DNA from: Planctomycetota bacterium
Lineage (GTDB): Bacteria > Planctomycetota > Planctomycetia > Pirellulales > Lacipirellulaceae
Length of the DNA: 6,663 bases
NCBI GenBank assembly: GCA_029259975.1
Contig: JAJDEE010000375.1
Location: 1 to 6,663, forward strand
Reading direction: 5' to 3'
The notes beneath the pieces were generated by a model that saw only the letters and a program-made list of their open reading frames with translations, ran no database searches and was not told the DNA's origin. The translations under genes and the position numbers were made by a program. The first letter of the stretch is position 1. The number at the start of each line of letters is the position of its first letter. Positions 1 through 4,980 of the stretch are shown piece after piece.

Positions 1-203
1 TTGAATGGCGTCTTGCAAGGGAGTCGTGAATGGTTGGGGGGTGATTGGATCGAGAGTGGCGAATCTTGCATTTTAGGGTCGAATGGCAATTCGAGGAACA
101 GGCAATGGCAGAATGCACGATTGCACGTCTCAGACCCTTGGCAGGTCGGGGCTGTTCAGCGAAGATGGCAGTTTCTCGACCAACTTTTTACGCCGACTTC
201 GCC

Positions 204-209
204 TATAAT
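204..209 (+). promoter_or_regulatory. Possible -10 box (TATAAT) at the start of the GlmU-like gene
   Basis: A perfect TATAAT occupies these bases and overlaps the ATG at 208. I see no good -35 hexamer 15-19 bases upstream (the sequence there is close to CAACTT), so this may be chance. If it is a real -10 element, transcription would begin near 215-218 and the usable start codon would be the ATG at 232 rather than 208. Confidence 0.3.
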
Positions 210-981
210 GCCTGATTCTGCACCTCCCGCGATGGCCATCGTCCTTGCCGCAGGCAAGGGAACCCGCATGGAATCGGAGCTACCCAAGGTGTTGGTACCA
301 GTCTGTGGGCGGCCAATGGTACGGTATGTGACCGACGCGCTACGGGCGGCAGGCGTGAAGAAAACGGTCGTGGTAGTGGGATATCAGGCCGATTTGGTGC
401 AGTCGGAGCTGGCAGACGAACCGGGTGTAGACTTTGCTGAGCAGACCGAGCAGCTGGGCACAGGCCATGCGGTGATGATGTGTCGCGAGCAATTGGCCCA
501 GCATCAGGGGGCAGTCTTCGTGATTGCAGGCGACCAGTGCATGGTGCAGGTGAATTCGGTGCGGAAACTGCTAGAAATTTTTGCGGCAGAGCAACCTGCC
601 TGCCTGCTGGGGACGGTCGACAAGGACGACCCGACCGGATACGGGCGAATATTGCGTGATGAAGAAGGCCGTTTTTCTGGGATCGTTGAAGAAAAAGACG
701 CGACAGAAGCCGAGCGAGCCATTCGCGAAGTCAACGTCAGCACCTATGTCTTTGAGGCGAGCGAATTGCTTGCTTCCCTCGATCAGCTGACTTCGGAAAA
801 TGCCCAGCAAGAGTATTATTTGACCGATTGCCCGGCGCTGTTACTGACGGCTGGCAAACAAGTGAGTGCTCATAAGGTGCTCGAACCTTGTGAGGCCATG
901 AGTATCAATAATGTGGAAGAACTGTCGGTCGTGGAGAGTGAAATGGAAAGAATGAACTCTGACGGAGTCCAAAATGGCTGA
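208..981 (+). CDS. glmU: GlmU-like UDP-GlcNAc pyrophosphorylase, N-terminal domain only
   Basis: A cytoplasmic nucleotidyltransferase of 257 residues. The family joins UTP and N-acetylglucosamine-1-phosphate to make UDP-GlcNAc for peptidoglycan and surface sugars. The nucleotide-binding signature LAAGKGTRM (13-21) is followed by PK (26-27), GTGHA (84-88), a metal-binding-type Asp in AGDQ (D109), GYGRI (144-148), EEKDA (E161), N176 and the SINN motif (N234/N235); all align with Escherichia coli GlmU. The protein ends just after this Rossmann-like domain, so the left-handed beta-helix acetyltransferase domain of the roughly 450-residue bifunctional enzyme is absent. The usual GDxPL motif reads GDQCM. 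The reading frame is open back to position 1, but that extension is Trp-rich and unlike the family, so I start at ATG 208; ATG 232 (MAIVLAAGKG) is equally plausible. No Shine-Dalgarno is visible at either. It overlaps prs by 8 bases. Family is secure; exact substrate is inferred. Confidence 0.85.
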   Translation: MPDSAPPAMAIVLAAGKGTRMESELPKVLVPVCGRPMVRYVTDALRAAGVKKTVVVVGYQADLVQSELADEPGVDFAEQTEQLGTGHAVMMCREQLAQHQGAVFVIAGDQCMVQVNSVRKLLEIFAAEQPACLLGTVDKDDPTGYGRILRDEEGRFSGIVEEKDATEAERAIREVNVSTYVFEASELLASLDQLTSENAQQEYYLTDCPALLLTAGKQVSAHKVLEPCEAMSINNVEELSVVESEMERMNSDGVQNG

Positions 982-1918
982 TTTAATGCTGTTTAGTGGC
1001 AACGCTAACCCCGCGCTTGGCCAAGCGATTGCCAAGTACTTGGGAGTTGATCTGGGCGCGATCTCGCTCGGAGCGTTTCCCGATGGCGAAATTTCGTGCA
1101 AAATCGAAGAAGACATACGCGGGCGGGATATCTATCTGATCCAGCCGACCTGTCCGCCTGCGAACGATCATCTGATGCAGCTGTTGGTGATGATCGACAG
1201 TTGCAAGCGAGCCAGCGCCGAGCGGGTGACGGCAGTCATTCCCTATTTTGGCTATGCTCGCCAAGATCGCAAAGACGAAGGCCGCGTGCCGATTACGGCA
1301 AAGCTCGTGGCGAATTTAATCGCGCGTGCCGGAGCCGACCGTGTGTTGACGATGGATTTGCACGCAGCACAGATTCAAGGGTTTTTTGACGTGCCTGTCG
1401 ACCATCTTTATGCGGCTCCGGTGTTGAACGAGCATTTCTTGCAGCAGAATTTTCCGCCCGACGAGCTGGTGATTGCCAGCCCTGACGAGGGGAGCATTAA
1501 ACGAGCTTTGGGGCATGTGAAGCGGCTGGGCGGGACGCTGGCAATCGTCGACAAGCGGCGGACCAGTGCCGAGACGACCGTGCAAGAGAATGTTATTGGC
1601 GGGCCCGTCGAGGGAAAAATCGTACTGATGTTTGACGATATGATCAGCACAGCCGGTTCCATTTGCGGAGCCGCCAAGGTTTTACATGCCCAGGGAGCCC
1701 GCGAGATTCACGTCGCCACGACCCATGCTGTACTGTGCGGACCGGCGGTCGAGCGGCTAAAAGCGGCAAATTTGGCCAGTATTGTCTGTACCGACTCGAT
1801 TCCGCTCACCTCCGAGCAGATTTTGCCGCAGACCAAGGTGATTTCGATTGCTCCGCTGCTGGGCGAAGCGGTCAAGCGAATCCACCGCAACGAGTCGGTG
1901 AGCAGGCTGTTTCGTTAG
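974..1918 (+). CDS. prs: Ribose-phosphate pyrophosphokinase (PRPP synthetase)
   Basis: Cytoplasmic enzyme that transfers the pyrophosphoryl group of ATP to ribose-5-phosphate, giving PRPP for purine, pyrimidine, NAD, histidine and tryptophan synthesis. The 314-residue length is typical of class I enzymes. Visible motifs, in order: FPDGE (35-39), YARQDRK (94-100, ATP site), the family signature DLHAAQIQGFFD (128-139), the flexible catalytic loop VDKRR (192-196), the PRPP/ribose-phosphate loop FDDMISTAGS (220-229), and a C-terminal SVSRLF. Two positions differ from the Bacillus and E. coli forms: S225 stands where a third Asp is usual in the ribose-phosphate loop, and SPDEGS (169-174) replaces SPDxGG. 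The start is fixed by GGAG at 964-967, six bases before ATG, inside the end of the upstream gene; the 8-base overlap suggests translational coupling. Gene order glmU-prs matches Bacillus gcaD-prs. Confidence 0.97.
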   Translation: MADLMLFSGNANPALGQAIAKYLGVDLGAISLGAFPDGEISCKIEEDIRGRDIYLIQPTCPPANDHLMQLLVMIDSCKRASAERVTAVIPYFGYARQDRKDEGRVPITAKLVANLIARAGADRVLTMDLHAAQIQGFFDVPVDHLYAAPVLNEHFLQQNFPPDELVIASPDEGSIKRALGHVKRLGGTLAIVDKRRTSAETTVQENVIGGPVEGKIVLMFDDMISTAGSICGAAKVLHAQGAREIHVATTHAVLCGPAVERLKAANLASIVCTDSIPLTSEQILPQTKVISIAPLLGEAVKRIHRNESVSRLFR

Positions 1919-1942
1919 TGCTAAAATGCTGGCCTCTTGGGG

Positions 1943-1970
1943 TTGAAATCTCGGCGAAATCAGCGACAAT
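1943..1970 (+). promoter_or_regulatory. Weak candidate promoter upstream of rplY
   Basis: TTGAAA (1943-1948) and GACAAT (1965-1970) are separated by 16 bases and match the sigma-70 consensus at 5/6 and 4/6 positions. They lie in the 105-base gap between prs and rplY, the longest gap in the upstream block, about 50 bases before the rplY start. This could give rplY-pth a promoter of their own, consistent with the stress-inducible behaviour of ctc in Bacillus, but hexamer pairs of this quality also occur by chance. Confidence 0.22.
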
Positions 1971-2023
1971 CAGGAATTCGCTAGTTTTCATGAGTTTGAT
2001 TAGGGCATGAGGTTCAGAATAGA

Positions 2024-2659
2024 ATGTCGGATGTATTAGAAGTCTCGACGCGCGACGCGCTGGGGAAATTGAACAGTCGTCGGCTACGAGCTGAGGGCAT
2101 TGTTCCCGCTGTGCTTTATGGGCACGGTGAAGCGTCTGTCAGCTTAAAGCTGCCAGCCGATCAGTTGCGCGCAAGCCTGCGTCACGGTGCCCATGTGGTG
2201 AACCTACAAGGAGATGCATCTGGGCAGGCACTGTTGCAGGAGGTCCAATGGGATACGTTCCAACAGCACATTTTGCATGTCGACCTGCTCCGCGTCGATT
2301 CCAAGGAACGGGTGACGATTGAAGTGCCCATCGTGCTTCGAGGTTCAGCTCCTGGCGAGAACGAAGGTGGTGTCATTGGGTTCTTGCTGCACTCGATCGA
2401 AATCGAAACGACAGTCGCCAGCGTTCCAGAAAATTTGCACTTGAGCGTCAATGATTTGCACTTGAATGGATCATTGAAGGCTTCAGATATTGAAGACATG
2501 CCCGAGGGCGCGACAGTAGTTGGTGACGCAAACGCGACGATCGTGCAGTGTGTCGCGCCGACGGCTGAATCCGAAGAAGATGCAGAGTCTGTTGCAGCCA
2601 GCGGAGCCGAACCAGAAGTGATCGGCCAGAAAGATGGCGAAGAGGGTGGCGGCGAGTAG
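2024..2659 (+). CDS. rplY: 50S ribosomal protein bL25, Ctc/TL5 type
   Basis: A ribosomal protein that binds 5S rRNA in the central protuberance of the 50S subunit. At 211 residues it is the long two-domain Ctc/TL5 form, not the short E. coli L25 of about 94 residues. The N-terminal 5S-binding domain covers roughly 1-92, with GKLNSRRLRAEGIVPAVLYG (14-33) and the end-of-domain signature HILHVDLLRVD (82-92). The C-terminal beta domain runs from about 95 to 178 (VPIVLRGSAPG at 101-111). A low-complexity acidic Glu/Ala/Gly tail follows from about 179. The start is supported because no other start codon precedes the conserved region and a GAGG lies at 2009-2012, 11 bases upstream, a somewhat long spacing. 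pth starts 9 bases after its stop. The prs-ctc-pth order is that of Bacillus. Confidence 0.95.
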   Translation: MSDVLEVSTRDALGKLNSRRLRAEGIVPAVLYGHGEASVSLKLPADQLRASLRHGAHVVNLQGDASGQALLQEVQWDTFQQHILHVDLLRVDSKERVTIEVPIVLRGSAPGENEGGVIGFLLHSIEIETTVASVPENLHLSVNDLHLNGSLKASDIEDMPEGATVVGDANATIVQCVAPTAESEEDAESVAASGAEPEVIGQKDGEEGGGE

Positions 2660-2668
2660 GTTGTCAGC

Positions 2669-3241
2669 ATGAAACTGATCGTTGGCCTAGGCAACCCTGG
2701 CGGAAAATACGAAGAAACCAGACACAACATCGGCTTCGAGGTGATCGAGCATTTGGCTCGGCGTCATGGGGCTGATGGCGGTAGAAATAAGTTTGACGGC
2801 GAGCTGTGTGAATGTTTAATCGGCAACGAACGAACGCTTTTGCTCAGGCCACATACGTTTATGAACCTAAGTGGTCGAAGCGTGCGGCAGGCTGTCGATT
2901 TTTATAAGATTGAGATCGAAGACGTGCTGTTGGTTTGTGATGACTTTCATCTCGACCTTGGTACTCTGAGGTTGAGGGCATGCGGCAGCGATGGCGGGCA
3001 AAAAGGTTTAGCAAACACGATGCAGCAGTTGGGAACTGACCAGCTGGCTCGCTTGCGGGTCGGAATTGGTCCGGTGCCCGATCGTTGGAATGCCGTCGAT
3101 TTTGTGCTTGGCAAGTTTGCCAAAACCGAGAAAAAGCAGCTCGAGAGCGAGTTGATTAGAATATGCGATGCCATCGACGCCTGGGTAAGCGACGGAATCG
3201 CTGCGGCGATGAATCGATTTAATGGTAAAACAGAGGTATGA
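2669..3241 (+). CDS. pth: Peptidyl-tRNA hydrolase
   Basis: Cytoplasmic esterase that frees tRNA from peptidyl-tRNAs dropped by stalled ribosomes; essential in most bacteria. The 190-residue length is normal. N9 in GLGNPG, the catalytic H19 in TRHNIG, N66 in FMNLSG and D91 in the CDDF segment match the active-site residues known as N10, H20, N68 and D93 in E. coli. The segment usually written GGHNG reads GGQKG (109-113), so K112 occupies the place of the substrate-binding Asn (N114 in E. coli). The RLRVGIG (128-134) and FVLGKF (145-150) blocks are intact. The gene follows rplY by 9 bases; the rplY stop overlaps a weak AGG at 2658-2660, 8 bases before ATG, so translation is probably coupled. 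Identification is firm; only the Lys replacement is unusual against the well-studied enzymes. Confidence 0.96.
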   Translation: MKLIVGLGNPGGKYEETRHNIGFEVIEHLARRHGADGGRNKFDGELCECLIGNERTLLLRPHTFMNLSGRSVRQAVDFYKIEIEDVLLVCDDFHLDLGTLRLRACGSDGGQKGLANTMQQLGTDQLARLRVGIGPVPDRWNAVDFVLGKFAKTEKKQLESELIRICDAIDAWVSDGIAAAMNRFNGKTEV

Positions 3242-3270
3242 TGTACCTTTCAGTTGTGAGTAAAAAAGGT

Positions 3271-3276
3271 TAGGAG
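3271..3276 (+). promoter_or_regulatory. Ribosome binding site that fixes the TTG start of rpsF
   Basis: TAGGAG sits 8 bases upstream of the TTG at 3285, a good Shine-Dalgarno match and spacing. No ATG or GTG occurs in frame between this site and the conserved bS6 residues, so it decides the non-ATG start. Confidence 0.75.
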
Positions 3277-3284
3277 TATAGGTT

Positions 3285-3707
3285 TTGGCAGAAAAAAAAG
3301 CGGTTTACGAAGGCTTGTTTATTCTCGATGCGAATCGTTTGGCTCGTGATCGCGAAAAATTGCCCGGCGAGGTCAACGGTCTGATCGAAGCGGCCGGCGG
3401 TGAAATTGAAGTTAGCCGACTGTGGGAAGAACGGCGGCTTGCCTATCCGATCAAAGGGCAGCGGAAGGGTGCATATTGGATCACGTATTTCCACCTGCCC
3501 GCGCAGGGGATGGTCGAATTGACTCGTAGCTGTGAATTGCAAGAAGGTGTCTTGCGGCAGCTGTTTGTTCGCCTGCCCGACTCCCTCGTGCAACCAATTC
3601 TCGATCACGCCAAGGGTGTGGCTACCGAGCCTGAGCCTGAGTCTGAGACCGCAGCCGATGTTCCGGCGGCGGCTGGAGTGGTAGCAGAAGAAGTCACAGC
3701 GAGCTAG
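3285..3707 (+). CDS. rpsF: 30S ribosomal protein bS6 with acidic C-terminal tail
   Basis: A protein of the 30S platform that binds 16S rRNA as a heterodimer with bS18. The 140-residue product opens AEKKAVYEGLFILDAN (2-17), the first strand of the ferredoxin-like fold. The conserved block RRLAYPIKGQRKGAYW (50-65) and LQEGVLRQLFVRL (85-97) confirm the family. The fold ends near residue 110; residues 111-140 are an Ala/Glu/Pro-rich acidic tail resembling the acidic tails seen on some bS6 proteins, which are polyglutamylated by RimK in E. coli (this protein does not end in Glu-Glu, so that is not implied here). The start codon is TTG, supported by TAGGAG at 3271-3276. It lies 43 bases after pth and 68 before ssb. 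The partner gene rpsR is not in this window. Confidence 0.95.
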   Translation: MAEKKAVYEGLFILDANRLARDREKLPGEVNGLIEAAGGEIEVSRLWEERRLAYPIKGQRKGAYWITYFHLPAQGMVELTRSCELQEGVLRQLFVRLPDSLVQPILDHAKGVATEPEPESETAADVPAAAGVVAEEVTAS

Positions 3708-3732
3708 CACTCGTTTTGTGAACCAGTTTTTC

Positions 3733-3760
3733 AGAGAGCTTTTTTTAGAGAGCCTTTCTC
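3733..3760 (+). repeat. Two degenerate 14-base tandem units before ssb
   Basis: Units at 3733-3746 and 3747-3760 share AGAGAGC followed by a pyrimidine run, with 11 of 14 positions identical. They sit directly upstream of the ssb ribosome binding site (3761-3767). The second unit can form a 4-bp GAGA/TCTC hairpin, and the same TCTC (3757-3760) could instead pair with GAGA at 3762-3765 in the ribosome binding site. A regulatory role is only a possibility. Confidence 0.4.
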
Positions 3761-3775
3761 GGAGAGGATGATCGC

Positions 3776-4210
3776 ATGGCAAGTTATAATCGCGTGGTGT
3801 TGATGGGTAATCTGACCCGAGACCCCGAATTGCGTTATATCTCTAGCGGTACGGCTGTCTCGGAGATTGGTTTGGCAGTCAACGACCGCGTCAAGAAAGG
3901 CGATCAATGGGTCGATGAAGCGACTTTCGTCGATGTCACCCTTTGGGGCCGGACGGCAGAAGTTGCCAACGAGTACCTTAGCAAAGGCTCGAATATCTTG
4001 ATCGAAGGTCGGCTGAAATACGACACCTGGGAGAAAGACGGGCAAAAACGCTCGAAGCTTCGAGTGGTCGCTGAAAAAATGCAGATGGTCGGAGGCCGAG
4101 GTGGCGGGAGTGGCGGGAGCCACGGTGGTGGCTCGCAGCCTAGCCAGAGTGCGTCTCCGAGCGAGGCCCCAGCACCTTCGATGCCACCGGCGGATGAGAT
4201 TCCGTTTTAG
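3776..4210 (+). CDS. ssb: Single-stranded DNA-binding protein
   Basis: Coats single-stranded DNA at the replication fork and during repair, and recruits partner proteins through its C-terminal tip. The 144-residue product has the OB fold at about 1-106, starting NRVVLMGNLTRDPELRY (5-21) with the VTLWGRTAE block (54-62, W57) and W85 as likely stacking residues. A Gly-rich linker (106-120) leads into a Ser/Pro/Ala-rich disordered stretch, and the protein ends DEIPF, matching the acidic interaction tip (usually DDDIPF). GAGG at 3764-3767 is 8 bases before ATG. An overlapping ATG at 3768 is in another frame. Placement between rpsF and the rplI-dnaB genes is the common bacterial arrangement, so this is the chromosomal replicative SSB rather than a plasmid or phage copy. 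Confidence 0.97.
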   Translation: MASYNRVVLMGNLTRDPELRYISSGTAVSEIGLAVNDRVKKGDQWVDEATFVDVTLWGRTAEVANEYLSKGSNILIEGRLKYDTWEKDGQKRSKLRVVAEKMQMVGGRGGGSGGSHGGGSQPSQSASPSEAPAPSMPPADEIPF

Positions 4211-4235
4211 TTTCGATTGAATTTGGAACACACCG

Positions 4236-4251
4236 TAAGCGAAAACGCTTA
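4236..4251 (+). other. Perfect hairpin in the ssb-rplI gap
   Basis: TAAGCG (4236-4241) and CGCTTA (4246-4251) form a 6-bp perfect stem around an AAAA loop. No T-tract follows, so it does not look like an intrinsic terminator. It begins 25 bases after the ssb stop and ends 28 bases before the rplI start. An RNA-stabilising or processing element, or a protein-binding site, is possible; this is the place where rpsR usually lies. Confidence 0.45.
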
Positions 4252-4279
4252 ACCATAGATCAAAAAGTAAAGAACACTT

Positions 4280-4807
4280 ATGACTACCAAAGCTAAAAAA
4301 CAAAAGCGAACCCCTCGTCACACGCAGCGTTTGCCCCGTGGTCCTCACGGCGGTATCGAACTGTTGCTGATTCACGGCGTTGACGACCTGGGCCATCAGG
4401 GCGACGTGGTCGAAGTTCGCCCCGGCTATGCCTACAACTACTTGATTCCGCATGGCATGGCGACTTTGGCGTCAGATCATCACAAACGGATGGTCGATAA
4501 GCATCGGGTGAAGCTGCAAGCCATCGAGAAGGCTCAGCAGGCCGATCTGCGTAAACGGGCAGTTGAGATTGCCAAGCAGAGCGTCACGATCGAAGCGAAC
4601 GCCACCGAAGACGGCCATTTGTACGGTAGCGTGGGTGCCCCCGAAGTCGTGGCAGCACTCAAGAAAAATGGCATCAACATGAAGATTGACCAGATTCGTC
4701 TTGAAGGTTTGCTTAAGGAATTGGGTCTCTACACCGTCAAATTCAAGCTAGCCAGCGAAGTCGAAGGCGAACTCAAGGTCTGGGTTGTCCCGACGGTTGG
4801 CGAGTAA
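4280..4807 (+). CDS. rplI: 50S ribosomal protein bL9 with basic N-terminal extension
   Basis: A 50S protein at the base of the L1 stalk; it binds 23S rRNA and helps limit frameshifting. The 175-residue product contains the bL9 N-domain signature GHQGDVVEVRPGYAYNYLIP (38-57) and G59, then a long charged helix (about 66-100) and the C-terminal domain (about 101-172). Ordinary bL9 begins right at the first strand, which here starts near I26 (IELLLIHGVDDLG). Residues 1-25 are therefore an extra, Lys/Arg-rich segment (MTTKAKKQKRT...). No ATG lies between M1 and M60, so the extension is probably real, although a TTG at codon 18 could serve as a minor start. The 5' leader is A-rich and I see no Shine-Dalgarno before ATG 4280. 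Strong terminator at 4830 ends the unit. Confidence 0.95.
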   Translation: MTTKAKKQKRTPRHTQRLPRGPHGGIELLLIHGVDDLGHQGDVVEVRPGYAYNYLIPHGMATLASDHHKRMVDKHRVKLQAIEKAQQADLRKRAVEIAKQSVTIEANATEDGHLYGSVGAPEVVAALKKNGINMKIDQIRLEGLLKELGLYTVKFKLASEVEGELKVWVVPTVGE

Positions 4808-4829
4808 CCGCAAAATCTGAAAAAAATTT

Positions 4830-4909
4830 GCCCGCGGATTTCGCGGATAAACGCGGAGGAATATTTCTTATTCGCGTTTTATCCGTGCCATCCGCGGGCT
4901 TTTCTTTTT
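4830..4909 (+). terminator. Long intrinsic terminator after rplI
   Basis: The 70-base inverted repeat 4830-4899 folds into a stem of about 25 or more pairs. The outer arms (4830-4839 with 4890-4899) are 10 perfect pairs of the type GCCCGCGGAT/ATCCGCGGGC; an inner stem (4842-4857 with 4871-4887) follows a 2x2 internal loop and has one bulged T (4877). The loop is about 13 bases. TTTTCTTTTT follows at 4900-4909, and a run of seven A (4820-4826) precedes it, so it could also work in the reverse direction. It separates rplI from dnaB transcription. Confidence 0.85.
4833..4857 (+). repeat. Three CGCGGA units at 9-10 base spacing
   Basis: CGCGGA occurs at 4833-4838, 4842-4847 and 4852-4857, that is, with periods of 9 and 10 bases. 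Their complements in the right arm (4873-4876, 4881-4885 and 4890-4895) are less regular. The left arm of the terminator stem is therefore a short degenerate tandem repeat, resembling dispersed intergenic repeats more than a simple terminator stem. Whether it is repeated elsewhere in the genome cannot be seen here. Confidence 0.6.
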
Positions 4910-4926
4910 GGTCGGTCTCGGTACTA

Positions 4927-4945
4927 ATAGGCTTCGGGAGCCTGT
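4927..4945 (+). other. Small hairpin in the dnaB 5' leader
   Basis: AGGCT (4929-4933) pairs with AGCCT (4939-4943) around a TCGGG loop, extendable by T-G and A-T pairs to 4927/4945. It lies between the rplI terminator and the dnaB ribosome binding region. No function can be assigned. I found no convincing -35/-10 pair for dnaB in the 71 bases after the terminator. Confidence 0.35.
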
Positions 4946-4980
4946 CCTACGGCAATTCACGAAGAGGGAGCTAGGGTGTC

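Noticed and set aside
1..207. Open frame continuing upstream of the GlmU-like gene to position 1
   Set aside because: The 69 extra codons are Trp- and Gly-rich, resemble no GlmU N-terminus, and the conserved fold begins only at about codon 78 of the extended frame. The open frame is most likely chance.
1996..2025. TTGATT and TAGAAT with 18-base spacing as an rplY promoter
   Set aside because: The -10 would overlap the only possible rplY start codon, so transcripts from it could not encode the protein.
2182..2730. 182-codon open frame on the - strand
   Set aside because: Antisense to rplY and the start of pth; Ser/Thr/Pro-rich translation typical of shadow frames.
3254..3282. TTGTGA and TATAGG with 17-base spacing before rpsF
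   Set aside because: The -10 overlaps the end of the Shine-Dalgarno region; a transcript starting after it would lack the ribosome binding site needed for the TTG start.
4236..4251. Intrinsic terminator after ssb
   Set aside because: The stem is only 6 bp and is followed by AACCATAGATC with no T-tract; recorded as a hairpin only.
3731..4453. 240-codon open frame on the - strand
   Set aside because: Runs antisense across ssb and the start of rplI, both strongly conserved genes, and its product looks like reverse-strand noise.
4833..4898. CRISPR-like or mobile-element terminal repeats
   Set aside because: The CGCGGA units are too short and lack spacers, and there is no transposase or target-site duplication; the fold and T-tract fit a terminator.
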